Positions 47,235-56,867 are shown, counted from the stretch's first letter. The stretch is 64,000 bases of DNA from JBDNJM01 sp041687755 (GCA_041687755.1 JBDNJM010000035.1:1-64000); one strand, 5' to 3'. Notes: generated by a model from the letters alone, not told the origin. Numbers and translations: made by a program.

Positions 47235-47358
47235 TGGCCCGCGAATCGGTCCCCGCCTGGTGCTATCTTGCGTGCCACGTGAGCCGCGCCCCCCCTCGGG
47301 CCCGGCCCAGCCCACTCCCTAGGTCATGCCCCGGCCCCCGCGGCCGCCTGCACCCCCA

Positions 47359-48069
47359 ATGAGCTACATCAGCACCACCTCTAACGAGATCGTCGCTGCC
47401 GACGCCTCCGTCGCGGAGCGCGTCCGCTTCCTCCAGCGCACCTACCTGCACGTGGGCCTCGCCGTCGGCGTCTTCGCCGTCCTGTGCGCCGTCTTCGTCC
47501 AGCAGTTCGGGGACCTGTCCCTGCAGATCATCGGCAAGAGCCAGTTCGCCTGGCTGCTGGTCCTGGGCGCCTACATGCTGGCCGGCAAGGTCGCCCAGTC
47601 CATGGCCCACAGCCGCGGCTCGGTCGGCACCCACTACGCAGGGCTCGCGCTGTACGTCACCGTCACCGCGGTGATCTTCACGCCGATGCTCACGATCGCG
47701 TCGCGCTACTACCCGGGTGTCCTGCCGAGCGCGGCCATCATCACCGGCGCCGTGTTCGGCGGCCTCACCCTGTACGCGCTCGCCAGCAAGCGCGACTTCA
47801 GCTTCATGGGCCGCTATCTCGCCATTGCGGGCTTTGCCGCGATGGGCCTGATCGTCGCCTCGTTCTTCCTGCCGTTCAACCTGGGCCTGCTGTTCAGCGC
47901 CGTCATGATCGCCTTCATGGCCGCGAGCATCGTCTACCAGACCAGCATGATCGCGCACCACTACCCGACGACCGCGCACGTCGCCGCCTCCCTCGCGCTG
48001 TTCGCGTCGCTCGCGACGATGTTCTGGTACGTCGTGCAGCTCCTGATGCACCTGCAGAGCCGAGACTGA
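47359..48069 (+). CDS. Bax inhibitor-1 / YccA family membrane protein
   Basis: The 236-residue product has a polar N-terminus and seven hydrophobic spans. It includes the family blocks RTYLHVGLAVGVFAVLCAVF, IITGAVFGGLTLYALASKRD and FSFMGRYLAIAGFAAMGLIV. Family members are calcium-leak channels or modulators of the FtsH protease. I prefer ATG 47359 to the earlier 47326 because the extra residues are proline-rich and outside the family. A strong hairpin follows 40 bases after the stop. Confidence 0.88.
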   Translation: MSYISTTSNEIVAADASVAERVRFLQRTYLHVGLAVGVFAVLCAVFVQQFGDLSLQIIGKSQFAWLLVLGAYMLAGKVAQSMAHSRGSVGTHYAGLALYVTVTAVIFTPMLTIASRYYPGVLPSAAIITGAVFGGLTLYALASKRDFSFMGRYLAIAGFAAMGLIVASFFLPFNLGLLFSAVMIAFMAASIVYQTSMIAHHYPTTAHVAASLALFASLATMFWYVVQLLMHLQSRD

Positions 48070-48109
48070 TCCCAACCGGTCCCGACCGCTGACCGACGCC
48101 TCATCTAAA

Positions 48110-48141
48110 GACGGCGGCAGCGCACACGCGCTGCCGCCGTC
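48110..48141 (+). terminator. Terminator after the Bax-inhibitor-1 gene
   Basis: A perfect 14-bp stem (GACGGCGGCAGCGC with its complement) has the loop ACAC and is followed by TCGGCATTT. It lies 40 bases past the stop. Confidence 0.75.
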
Positions 48142-48186
48142 TCGGCATTTGGGGGCCCTCGAAGCTCGGCTCGCAGGAACGCTCGA

Positions 48187-48246
48187 GGAACCCCCCGGGC
48201 AGGAACCCCCCGGGCAGGCACCCCCTGGGCAGGCACCCCCTGGGTC
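48187..48246. repeat. 15-bp tandem repeat, four copies
   Basis: Two copies of GGAACCCCCCGGGCA are followed by two diverged copies of GGCACCCCCTGGGCA/TC. The repeat lies in the spacer before the secreted unknown protein. Confidence 0.85.
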
Positions 48247-48419
48247 AACCCGAGGGCAAGCGGCCCCTTAGTAGGCCCCCAGGAGCGGTCACAGCCGGTC
48301 GGGAACATCCTCGGAAAGAAATCCCCGGTCACGCGTTCGCCCCCAGGTCCCGGGAGGGCTGCCCAAGGTGGACCCCGGCAGATCTTGCCCCTGCTTCGCT
48401 CACCCCCAGGAGGTCTCGC

Positions 48420-49223
48420 TTGAAGACCCTCATTGCCTTGCTCACCGGCGCCGCCCTCGCCTTCGAAGCCCAGCTCGCCAGCGCCCAGTCCATGACCACG
48501 ACGATCGGGCCGACCGCCGCGCCGTCCGGCACGCCGATCTCGATCACGGCCTGCAACGACACGCCCGGCTACGGCCACGCCTACGGCTGCGGATGGGCCG
48601 TCTACAACGCGAACTGGAGCCTCGTCTACGACCCGGACGTCGAGACGTACTGCACGCTGATGTCGCTCTTCATGGGACCCTGGGGCTGGCACAACATGCG
48701 CTGGGACCAGACCGACCAGGCCGGCAACCCGGTGCAGCCCGGCCTCTACCGCATTCTCAATCAGCCCGCGGACGCGGACGCGACGGTCACCGTGATCACG
48801 ATCGGCGACGCGCAGATGTCCCTGTGGCTCGAGGGCACCCCGATCGTGCACTCCACCGTCGACGGCCAGCGCCGCAACTTCGCGCTCAGCTCACCCCAGG
48901 ATCCCGGTCGCGTGTTTGTGCAGTGGGTCGGCGAGCGGGGTGGCCCGAGTCTGCGCACCTGCGCAGGCCCCCTCCCGATTGCCTCCCAGGGCATCGCTTT
49001 CCCCGGTGACGACATCGGTCAGGTCACGAGCGTTCCGATGATCTGCGGCGCGACCGGCGTGCTCGACGCCCAGGGCTTTTCCGACCAGCCGGCGCTCTGC
49101 CCGCCGGACGACCCGGCGCTTATCGGCCGCAGCTTCTCGACGGCCTTCATGGTGCTCGACCCGACCCAGAGCTGCGGCGTCGTGCGCGTGTCCGAAGCCG
49201 TCGAGTTCGAGCTGGGCGGCTGA
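48420..49223 (+). CDS. Secreted protein of unknown function
   Basis: The 267-residue product has a clear signal peptide (KTLIALLTGAALAFEAQLAS, cut after ASAQ) and then a beta-rich, Trp- and Cys-containing body (CNDTPGYGHAYGCGWAVYNA, GPWGWHNMRWDQTDQAG). I do not recognise the family. The start is TTG at 48420, fixed by an AGGAGG six bases upstream. It is a single gene with its own terminator. Confidence 0.75.
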   Translation: MKTLIALLTGAALAFEAQLASAQSMTTTIGPTAAPSGTPISITACNDTPGYGHAYGCGWAVYNANWSLVYDPDVETYCTLMSLFMGPWGWHNMRWDQTDQAGNPVQPGLYRILNQPADADATVTVITIGDAQMSLWLEGTPIVHSTVDGQRRNFALSSPQDPGRVFVQWVGERGGPSLRTCAGPLPIASQGIAFPGDDIGQVTSVPMICGATGVLDAQGFSDQPALCPPDDPALIGRSFSTAFMVLDPTQSCGVVRVSEAVEFELGG

Positions 49224-49246
49224 ACCCGCCAGCGTTCAGGCCAGCC

Positions 49247-49283
49247 GCGCGGGCGCCGCTCCATGTAGGAGCGGCGCCCGCGC
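49247..49283 (+). terminator. Terminator after the secreted unknown gene
   Basis: A perfect 16-bp stem (GCGCGGGCGCCGCTCC with its complement) and loop ATGTA lies 23 bases past the stop. No long U tract follows. The remaining spacer to 49507 shows no gene. Confidence 0.75.
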
Positions 49284-49507
49284 GCCGTTCCGTCGCTCCA
49301 CCACGGCCCCAGTAGCCTCCGAGTACCGCCCCCCTTTTAGACCGAACCTGAATCTAGACATCTCCCATCGCACGGATTTGCCCGCCTCCCCCTGCGCGCT
49401 CAATTCCACGCCCGGCGGATCCTGGAGCCCCGAGCGCGCGTCCGAGAGACGTCCCGCGAGCCGCATGCAGCCCGCGCTCCCCTACCCGGTCTCCCCAAGT
49501 CCCTACC

Positions 49508-51454
49508 ATGCTTCGCCTTCTGACCGGCACGGCCGTCCTGCTCGGACTCGCCAGCGCCCCCTCATCCGCCCAACAGACCTTCGGCGGGCTCCCCACCGCC
49601 GACTGGGCGTTCCTCAGCCCCTACGTCGATTCCCACACGGTTCCGGTCCCCGACGTCGCCGCCTTCATGGCCGAGGACGAGGCCCGCAACCACCGCCCCC
49701 TGCGCTACGGCACGCTGGTGCCGGCTCAAGTGGACATCGAGACCCACGGCACCTGGGACAGCACCGACGACGGCACCCGGGTCTGGCGCCTGCGCTTGCT
49801 TGCGCCGGGCGCCAAGTCTGTCGCGCTCGAGTTCTCCGAGTTCGAGCTGCCGGTCGGCGCCCAGATGTTCGTGTACGACGACGCCCGTGAGCACGCGGCC
49901 GGCGCGTTCACGCACCTCAACCACCAGGAGAACGGCGGCTTCGTGTTCTCGCCGATCCCCGGCGAGGCCGTGACCCTCGAGGTGACCGTGCCGAGCTTCG
50001 TGAACGGCCAGCCGCGCATCGCCGTGGACACCCTGATCTACGACTACCGCGACCTGTTCGAGCTGGAGCGGCGCCAGTTCGTCGGCGGTGGAGGCACGTC
50101 GGAAGGCAGCTGCGAAGTCGGCGTCAACTGCCCCGAAGGGATCGGCTACGAGCAACAGATCCGCGGGACCGTACGCACCCTCTCCGGCGGCGGCCTGTGC
50201 TCCGGCGCGTTGCTCAACAACACCGCCGGTGACGAGACCCAGTACATCCTGACCGCCAACCACTGCGGCCAGTCGAGCAACTGCGTGTTCCGCTTCAACT
50301 ACGAAAAGTCTGGCTGCGGCACCGGCGGCGCGCCCTCCGGCCAGGAAGTCTCGGGCTGCACCGTGCTGACGAGCAACTCGACGAACGACAACCGCCTGCT
50401 GCGGATCAACAACCCGATCCCCGCCAGCTACGAGCCCGTCTACCTCGGCTGGACGCGCTCGACCTTCAACACCACCAAGGCCGCGGCCCTCGGGCACCCC
50501 GGCGGCGGCCCCAAGACGATTTCGATCGACAACAACGGCACCGGCAAGGAAGCCACCTTCTGGCGCGTGTTCTGGGACACCGGCATTCTCCAGGGCGGCA
50601 ACTCCGGCGGCCCGCTGATCGACGTCAACGGTCGCGTGAAGGGCCCCGCCTGCTGCGTCAGCAACTTCGACTGCAACCAGCAGACGGCGTGGTTCGGTCG
50701 CTTCGACCAGTTCTACAACTCGAACAACCTCGCCCAGTGGCTCGACCCGGCCGGGCTCAACCCGACCAAGATCGACCTGCTAGACCCCTTCGGCGGCCCC
50801 GGCGGCGGCTCGAACCCGCCGGTCATCACCGGCGCCACGCCCAACGTCCTAGACGCGGTCGCCATCGACGGCCCCGTGACCGTCACCCTGACCGGCACGG
50901 GCTTCACCGGCACGACCCAGGTCGAGGTCGACGGCGTCGCGCTCGCCAGCTTCCCGCCGGAGTGGGCGCTGATCAGCAACACCCAAATAACCGCGCGCGT
51001 CGGCTTCCAGACCAAGCTGGGGCCGATCGACATCACCGTCACCGATCCCGATGGCTCGGCCACGACCCAGGTCACGATCCAGGCCAACCCCTCGCCCACA
51101 ATCGAGCTCAGCGGCTCGGACCCCGGCTTCGTTCTGACCGCCACCGGCCTGAAGATCTACTCGGCCTCCCAGCCCGGTGACATCGTCTACGTGCTCGGTT
51201 CGCTCAGCAACGTGCCCACCGTGCTGCCCGGGCTGATCAACTCCGCGATCGGCAACAACGGCCTCGCGCTGAAGCTGCTCGACGTGCGCGTGATCAACGG
51301 CACCACCGGTTACGAGATCACCAACGTGCCGCTGGTCGGCACGGGCCTGCCGCCCGGCACGAAGCTCTACGTCGAGGGCGCCGTGGTTGACGGCCTGACC
51401 CTGAGCCTGCCCGCGATGGCGACGAACCTGCAGACGGCGACGCTGTTGTTCTAA
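49508..51454 (+). CDS. Secreted trypsin-fold (lysyl-endopeptidase-like) protease with TIG domain
   Basis: The 648-residue product has a signal peptide (1-22) and an N-terminal beta domain. The serine-protease domain has His 252 (LTANHCG), a likely Asp 294 (TNDNRLLRI) and Ser 366 (GGNSGGPL). The Cys-rich layout (CSGALLNN...NHCGQSSNC) is that of the Achromobacter lysyl-endopeptidase group. An IPT/TIG immunoglobulin-like domain follows at about 420-500 (VITGATPNVLDAVAIDGPVT) and then a lineage-type C-terminal beta domain. It is presumably exported and degrades proteins outside the cell. Confidence 0.85.
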   Translation: MLRLLTGTAVLLGLASAPSSAQQTFGGLPTADWAFLSPYVDSHTVPVPDVAAFMAEDEARNHRPLRYGTLVPAQVDIETHGTWDSTDDGTRVWRLRLLAPGAKSVALEFSEFELPVGAQMFVYDDAREHAAGAFTHLNHQENGGFVFSPIPGEAVTLEVTVPSFVNGQPRIAVDTLIYDYRDLFELERRQFVGGGGTSEGSCEVGVNCPEGIGYEQQIRGTVRTLSGGGLCSGALLNNTAGDETQYILTANHCGQSSNCVFRFNYEKSGCGTGGAPSGQEVSGCTVLTSNSTNDNRLLRINNPIPASYEPVYLGWTRSTFNTTKAAALGHPGGGPKTISIDNNGTGKEATFWRVFWDTGILQGGNSGGPLIDVNGRVKGPACCVSNFDCNQQTAWFGRFDQFYNSNNLAQWLDPAGLNPTKIDLLDPFGGPGGGSNPPVITGATPNVLDAVAIDGPVTVTLTGTGFTGTTQVEVDGVALASFPPEWALISNTQITARVGFQTKLGPIDITVTDPDGSATTQVTIQANPSPTIELSGSDPGFVLTATGLKIYSASQPGDIVYVLGSLSNVPTVLPGLINSAIGNNGLALKLLDVRVINGTTGYEITNVPLVGTGLPPGTKLYVEGAVVDGLTLSLPAMATNLQTATLLF

Positions 51455-51495
51455 CGCGATCGAAGGCCCCGCCGAGAGGCGGACACAGGTGCTTC

Positions 51496-51531
51496 CGACG
51501 GGGGCTGGCGCGCAAGCGCTGGCCCCCGTCG
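51496..51531 (+). terminator. Terminator after the protease gene
   Basis: A 16-bp stem with two adjacent mismatches and a GCAA tetraloop lies 41 bases past the stop, followed by CTTCGTTTC. The rest of the 345-base spacer to 51799 holds nothing else that I can support. Confidence 0.7.
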
Positions 51532-51799
51532 CTTCGTTTCGACGCTTCGCGGCGCTCCCTGCGGACCTCGCGCCGCAGCAACGCTCGCTTGCCGGCCCGC
51601 AGCCTCGACCCGAAATCCAAGAAAGTCGCGCCGTCGAGCTCGGTCATGACGCTCTAACCCGTCGCCCCCAGGCTCTCCGCCACTCACGCCAGCGGCTCAG
51701 TTGCTACGCTGTCCGGTTCCCTTCCCGCCTTCTGAACCGCATCCGACCCCCGCCGAGCGCCCGCTCAGCAGCCATCGCATCTCACCGACGCCGACCACC

Positions 51800-52993
51800 A
51801 TGGCCTCCGACAAGAGCCGTTTCGAAACCCGCGCCATCCACGCCGCCCAAGCGCCCGACCCCACCACGGGCGCGCTGATGCAGCCGGTCTTCTTCAACTC
51901 GACCTACGCCCAGGATGCGCCCGGCGTGCCGCGGCTCGGGTACGAGTACAGCCGCACGACCAACCCGACCCGCACGACGCTCGAGCGCAACCTCGCGAGC
52001 CTCGAGTCCGCCGAGTGGGGCCTGTGCTTCGCCAGCGGCCTGGCCGGCATCGCGGCGCTCGTGCAGCGCCTCAGCTCGGGCGCGCGCATCGTGACCGGCG
52101 ACGACCTCTACGGCGGCACGCACCGCCTGTTCAACAAGTGCTTCGGGCAGTTCGGCGTCGAGTTCGAGTTCGTCGATACGTCCGACCTGAAGGCCGTCGA
52201 AGCCGCCCTCGCCAAGGCCCCCGCCGCCTACCTGCACCTCGAGACGCCGACCAACCCGCTGCTCAAGCTGTGCGATATCGCCGCCTGCTCGGAGCTCGCG
52301 CACAAGTACGGCGCCAAGGCGATCGTCGACAACACCTTCGCGTCGCCCTACCTCCAGCGCCCGCTCGAGCTGGGCGCTGACCTCGTCGTCCACTCGCTGA
52401 CCAAGTACCTCGGCGGCCACTCGGACGTCGTCGGCGGTGCGGTGCTCGGCAACGACGAGACCCTGCGCGAAGAGATCGCCTTCCACCAGAACGCCGTCGG
52501 CGCCCAGTTCGGCCCAATGGACGCGTTCCTCGTGCTGCGCGGCATCAAGACCCTGCACGTGCGCATGGACCGCCACTGCCACAACGCCGAGCTCATCGCC
52601 AAGCACCTCGAGGCCAGCGACCTCGTGGACCGCGTCATCTACCCCGGCCTGCCCAGCCACCCCCAACACGAGATCGCCAAGCGCCAGATGCTCAAGGGCG
52701 GCGGCATGGTCAGCTTCGAGCTGAAGGGCGGCGTCCCCGCCGGTATGGCGTTCTGCAACGCGACCGAGGTCTTCACGCTCGCCGAGTCCCTCGGCGGCGT
52801 CGAGTCCCTGATCGAGCTGCCCCCCGTCATGACCCACGCGGCGATCCCCGCCGAGGTCCGCCACGCCGCCGGCCTCGCCGACGGTCTGGTGCGTCTGTCG
52901 GTCGGCATCGAGCACGAGGCCGACCTGGTCGCGGACGTGGACCGCGCCCTGGCCGCCGCCGCGAAGGCCGCCGGGCAGCCGGCGAACGCCTGA
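51800..52993 (+). CDS. metB: Cystathionine gamma-synthase/gamma-lyase (PLP enzyme)
   Basis: The 397-residue product belongs to the Cys/Met metabolism PLP family. The start at ATG 51800 gives MASDKSRFETRAIHAAQAPD. It has the EYSRTTNPTRTTLE motif and the phosphate-binding SG..A region (CFASGLAGIAA). The PLP lysine is Lys 202 in SLTKYLGGHSDVVGG, and the end motif is LPPVMTHAAIP with RLSVGIEHEADLVADVDRAL. Synthase and lyase cannot be told apart from sequence alone, so the symbol is provisional. Confidence 0.88.
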   Translation: MASDKSRFETRAIHAAQAPDPTTGALMQPVFFNSTYAQDAPGVPRLGYEYSRTTNPTRTTLERNLASLESAEWGLCFASGLAGIAALVQRLSSGARIVTGDDLYGGTHRLFNKCFGQFGVEFEFVDTSDLKAVEAALAKAPAAYLHLETPTNPLLKLCDIAACSELAHKYGAKAIVDNTFASPYLQRPLELGADLVVHSLTKYLGGHSDVVGGAVLGNDETLREEIAFHQNAVGAQFGPMDAFLVLRGIKTLHVRMDRHCHNAELIAKHLEASDLVDRVIYPGLPSHPQHEIAKRQMLKGGGMVSFELKGGVPAGMAFCNATEVFTLAESLGGVESLIELPPVMTHAAIPAEVRHAAGLADGLVRLSVGIEHEADLVADVDRALAAAAKAAGQPANA

Positions 52994-53018
52994 AGTTCGC
53001 CCCACACGTGCGGTGCAT

Positions 53019-53065
53019 GCAACCGGCCCGCGTCGATCCACCTGGGATCGACCCGGGCCGGTTGC
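53019..53065 (+). terminator. Terminator after the cystathionine enzyme gene
   Basis: A 21-bp stem with a single C-C mismatch and a five-base loop lies 25 bases past the stop. It is the longest hairpin in the window and could also serve the convergent remnant downstream. Confidence 0.75.
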
Positions 53066-53111
53066 GTTCCGCAATCCGCGCGGAACGCTGTACGCGAGGC
53101 CCTGCGGTCGA

Positions 53112-53555
53112 TCAGAAGCCGAAGCTGAGGATCGTCGAGAAGGGAATCTCCAGCCCCGCGGTCGAGGACAGCACCCCGAGGCCCGGCAGGATCTCGATCC
53201 CGAAGCCCTGGGCGTAGACCCGCTCGGACGCGAAGCCCGCAGGAACGCCCAGGCTCCAGATGGTGTCGGGCGCGCCGGTCAGGAACTGCGTTGCGGAGAG
53301 GTCCAGCCAAACCGTGCAGCCGCCGCCCAGGGGCAGATCGGCGGACTGGCCGCTGAAGCCAAGCACCGCGGCGGCACCCGCGGGCAATCCAGTGCCGCCC
53401 AGCTCCAGCATCCCGCCCGGCGTAGCGCTGCCACCGATGGACAGTTCGGGAACCGCTCCTAGGTCGTCGGGCAACCGGCACCGATCTCCAGCCCGGCGTC
53501 GAAGGGCGAGAGGCCGAGGAAGGCCAGGCTGCTAACGTTCGGATCGGCGGACACC
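53112..53555 (-). pseudogene. Remnant of a secreted beta-rich protein
   Basis: The open part (53474 to 53112) codes for 120 residues that begin abruptly, with no signal peptide. They have the pattern PELSIGGSATPGGMLELGGT to GCTVWLDLSATQFLTG to YAQGFGIEILPGLGVLSSTA. I associate this pattern with the C-terminal domain of large exported planctomycete proteins. Upstream, another frame (SSLAFLGLSPFDAGLEIGAG) joins it across a one-base shift near 53462 and then ends at a TAG. Only this tail is left. Confidence 0.5.
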
Positions 53556-53683
53556 TAGACGGAGCTCTCCCTGCGGCTCGTGGTCTCGACCACGAGTCAC
53601 CGGCACGCTGACCCCGACGATTGCCAAGGAGCAGGCTCCTGGGACATGACTGCTGGACATCGAGCCCCGTTAGACTCGCCCCC

Positions 53684-55006
53684 ATGGACCTCGGCTTCGA
53701 AACCATCGGCAACGCCACCCTGATCGCCTACGACGGCGGGCCCCTGCTCTGCACCGATCCCTGGATCGTGGGCACCGCCTACTTCGGCAGCTGGGTGCAC
53801 CAGCACGAGATCCCCGCGGAGCAGATGGAGGCCATCCTGCAGGCCCCCTACGTCTGGATCTCGCACGGGCATCCCGATCACCTGAGCCTCGAGTCGCTCG
53901 AGCTGCTGCGCAAGGCCGAGATCCTGGTGCCCGACCACCACGGAAATCGCGTCGCGCGCGAGCTACGTGAGGCCGGCTACCGCGTGCGCGTCCTGAAGTG
54001 CCGCGAGTGGACCGAGCTCTCGCCGCGCGTGCGCGTTTGCTGCGTGGCCGACGTGCACCAGGATGCCGTGCTGCTGCTCGACATGGACGGCACGCTGGTC
54101 GTCAACGCCAACGACGCGAGCGATCGCGGCGGCGGCGACTTCCTGCGCGCGCAGGCCGAGCGCTTCGAGCGCTCCTACCTCATGGCGCTCGTCGGCTACG
54201 GCGACGCGGACATGATCCACATGTTCGATGAGGCCGGCGACCCCGTCCCTCCGCCCGGCGCCCCCCACGAAGAGCTCGGTCCTGGAATCATCGGCATCCT
54301 CGAGCACTTCGGCATCGACGCGTTCGTGCCTTTCAGCACGCTGCACCGCTACCAGCGCAGCGACAGCGAGTGGGCCAACGCCTACATCACCCAGCCCCAC
54401 GACTTCGGCCGCGGCTTCGACTCGAGCACCAAGAGCCTGCTGCCGGCCTACGCGCGAGTCGACCTGCTACGCGAGGACGTGCGCTGCCTGGAACCGCGCA
54501 AGAACGATCCCGTGATCCAGCCCCCCGAGGCCTTCGGCGACAATTGGTCGGACCAGCTGACGGCCGAGGACGTGACCCACATCGCCGAGTACTTCGGCCG
54601 CTTCGACCATCTGCGGACGTTCCTCGGATTTGTCAATTTCCGCGTGGGAGGCCGCGACAACGAGATCGCCATTCCGGGGACGCGGCCCAAGTTCAAGGGC
54701 CGCGGCGTGACGTTCGAGACGCCCAGGGCGTCGCTGATGACCTGCGTCGAATACCGCATCTTCGACGACCTGATGATCGGCAACTTCACGCGCACGACGC
54801 TGCACGGCGACTGGGGCGGCAAGGGCACCGAGGCCACCTACCCCGACTTCAATCCGTTCGTCACCAAGTTCGGCGACAACGGCGGCGCCTGCAGCGAGGC
54901 CGAACTGCGCGCGTACTTCGCGGACTACGCCGCCCGCGGGTTCTTCTCGTTCGGCGAAGACCCGGCTCAGAGGGCGGAGTATGCCGCGCTCCGCCGCTAC
55001 CTCTGA
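53684..55006 (+). CDS. Metallo-beta-lactamase-fold hydrolase (UlaG/CMAH-like)
   Basis: The 440-residue product has the metal-binding HGHPDH at residues 61-66, the early GNATLIAYDGGPLLCTDPW strand pair, and a DHHGN motif. The overall layout resembles MBL proteins of the UlaG or CMP-sialic-acid hydroxylase type. I start at ATG 53684; an earlier in-frame start adds unrelated residues. Substrate unknown. It stands alone between two pseudogenes. Confidence 0.8.
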   Translation: MDLGFETIGNATLIAYDGGPLLCTDPWIVGTAYFGSWVHQHEIPAEQMEAILQAPYVWISHGHPDHLSLESLELLRKAEILVPDHHGNRVARELREAGYRVRVLKCREWTELSPRVRVCCVADVHQDAVLLLDMDGTLVVNANDASDRGGGDFLRAQAERFERSYLMALVGYGDADMIHMFDEAGDPVPPPGAPHEELGPGIIGILEHFGIDAFVPFSTLHRYQRSDSEWANAYITQPHDFGRGFDSSTKSLLPAYARVDLLREDVRCLEPRKNDPVIQPPEAFGDNWSDQLTAEDVTHIAEYFGRFDHLRTFLGFVNFRVGGRDNEIAIPGTRPKFKGRGVTFETPRASLMTCVEYRIFDDLMIGNFTRTTLHGDWGGKGTEATYPDFNPFVTKFGDNGGACSEAELRAYFADYAARGFFSFGEDPAQRAEYAALRRYL

Positions 55007-55007
55007 A

Positions 55008-55914
55008 CGCACGGGCCTCGACCAGGTCCAAAGCGTCAACGCCACGACCGGTGCAGTCACCAACCTGACTCTCGGAGCCCAACCGTGGGGCACCAACGTC
55101 AACTGCGGCGCGATGGACCCCGCCACCGGCGACATCTTCGTCGGCACTAGCAGCGACGACGTCTGGCGCCTCGCCAGCGGTAGCGGAGCCAGCACCCTCT
55201 ACGCTTCCGGCCTGGGACAGCCCGAAGAGATCCTGCTCCTCGATACCGCGACCCCGCGCTACCTGCACTGCGCCAGCACGAGCCGCTTTGGCCGCGTCGC
55301 CTTCGACGTCGCCGGAACCTCAGGCACCTACTTCGGCGCACTCAGGCAACCCGCGCTCTCCGGCGTCACGGCCGCAGCCGTCGACGAGCACGGCGACTTC
55401 CTGGTGCGGACCACCGCTGGGGACGGTGCCGAGTTCGGTATCCCCCGCGAAGATCAACTGCCCCTAGCGGGCATTGCTCCCGGCTCGCTCGGCTCCTTCG
55501 TCTTCTCAGGGCCCAGCGTCAACCAGGCGTACAACATCAGCGTCGTCGGCGCGACGCTCAAGCCCTCCCGCCTGACCGTCGAGTCCGTGCCCGTGCTCGG
55601 CGCTAAGGCCCGCTTCGAGAACGTGCCCCAGCCGCTCGGCAAGGGCTGGCTGCTGTTCAGCAGCGGCGACGCAGCTCCCGCTCGACTCGGGCCGCGTCCT
55701 CGGCCTGTGCCCCGCCGCGCTGACGCTGCTGATCTTGAACACCCCGCCGACGCCCGCCGGACCGCTGTCGTTCTCCGCGCCGGCCCCGACCGGCTTCGAC
55801 ATCCCGCAGTTCGGGATGCTCAACTTCTTCGGCCAGACCTGGGACGGCGTCGCCTTCGCTCCGACCGGTCAGTTCCTCGGTCGTTCGAACATGGAGCGCG
55901 TCACCTGGCAGTGA
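55008..55914 (+). pseudogene. Frameshifted, N-terminally truncated secreted protein gene
   Basis: Two frames join into one protein. The first reads QSVNATTGAVTNLTLGAQPW, GAMDPATGDIFVGTSSDDVW, then FENVPQPLGKGWLLFSSGDA. After a shift near 55672 the second reads LPLDSGRVLGLCPAALTLLI to FDIPQFGMLNFFGQTWDGVA and stops at 55914. The beginning overlaps the 3' end of the preceding gene, so start and signal peptide are missing. The body looks like a beta-propeller-type secreted protein. Confidence 0.55.
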
Positions 55915-55944
55915 TGCGTTCGGCGTCTCCCTGAATGCAGCTCA

Positions 55945-55972
55945 GGCCGCTCCGGAATCTTCTGGAGCGGCC
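55945..55972. terminator. Hairpin between the remnant and the HU-like gene
   Basis: A nine-pair stem (GGCCGCTCC with GGAGCGGCC) and ten-base loop lies between the ends of two convergent genes, 36 bases past the HU-like stop on the minus strand. It could serve either. Confidence 0.5.
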
Positions 55973-56008
55973 CGCGCTTGTTCGTTCGGAGGGGCCCGAA
56001 GCGGACGT

Positions 56009-56401
56009 CTAAAACGGCGAGTTCGAGCTGGGCGGCGTCGGCTGTTGCGGCGCCTTGCTCTGCGGCTCGACCGGCTTCGGTGCGGGCTCGGGGGCCGGCT
56101 GCGGCTCGTCGCAGACCTGCTCACGCATCAGGCGCCCGACCTTGAACTTCACGACGCGCTTGGCGGGCACGTCGACCTTCTCCAGAGTGCGCGGATTCTG
56201 GGCCCGGCGCGCGGCGCGCTCCTTGACCTCGAAGACGCCAAACTCGCGAAACTCCAGGCGGTTACCCCTAGCCAGTTCCCCGATGATTTCGTCGAGGAAC
56301 TGCTGCACCACTTCCTTGACGACGACCTTGGTCTGCCCCGTCCTTTCAGCGATGCGGTTGACCAGCTCCTTCTTCGTGGTGGTGTGTGCGTTGGCGGGCA
56401 T
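56009..56401 (-). CDS. HU/IHF-family DNA-binding protein with proline-rich tail
   Basis: The 130-residue product, starting at ATG 56401, has the HU helices (KKELVNRIAERTGQTKVVVK), the FREFGVFEVKERAARRAQNP arm signature and the PAKRVVKFKVG strand. The last 30 or so residues are rich in Pro, Gln and Glu, a tail not found in E. coli HU. A longer upstream reading contains a poly-proline stretch and no fold. HU proteins bend and compact DNA. Confidence 0.88.
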   Translation of the reverse strand: MPANAHTTTKKELVNRIAERTGQTKVVVKEVVQQFLDEIIGELARGNRLEFREFGVFEVKERAARRAQNPRTLEKVDVPAKRVVKFKVGRLMREQVCDEPQPAPEPAPKPVEPQSKAPQQPTPPSSNSPF

Positions 56402-56564
56402 GGGAGGGGACTGTGGGGCCGGGGGGGGCGGCGGAAGGTCCTTGGCTGAACCTGGGTGCGAACGAGCGCCGCAATTGAAGACTTGTAGAGCGAGCGGCAA
56501 GTTCCCGTCAAGCCGGGACTTGTGGCCGTTCGAGGGCTCGCGCATTCTCGAACTCGCCTCGCCT

Positions 56565-56867
56565 ATGGATCGGAACCAGAGGGGGGCAGAATTGAGGGCT
56601 GCGGACCAAAATGCGGTTCGGGCTCTCGATCAGGGGTACCGGGTCTCCAGGGAGGATATGATTGACCACCATCTTTCACAAACGGAACCCGAACCCCCTC
56701 AAGTTTCTCCAGGCGAGGTACTTACGGTGTCCTGCCCTTGGCTTCCCCAGGGTCAATACTTAGAGGTTAGCGGGCGGGAAACGTGGATCAGGGCCATCCG
56801 ATTGCAGGATGCGGTGTTCTCGCTTCTGGAGCTGGGGCCCGTCCCGCTCCGCGGGGTGAAGCGATGA
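56565..56867 (+). CDS. Small phage-type protein of unknown function
   Basis: The 100-residue product starts MDRNQRGAELRAADQNAVRA and ends ELGPVPLRGVKR. It has no signal or membrane span, and I do not recognise it. Its stop overlaps the start of the next gene (ATGA), which is the main reason to think it is translated. Confidence 0.5.
   Translation: MDRNQRGAELRAADQNAVRALDQGYRVSREDMIDHHLSQTEPEPPQVSPGEVLTVSCPWLPQGQYLEVSGRETWIRAIRLQDAVFSLLELGPVPLRGVKR

Noticed and set aside
51782..53074. 430-codon minus-strand frame antisense to the cystathionine enzyme
   Set aside because: It is a mirror frame of a conserved PLP enzyme, with no motif of its own.
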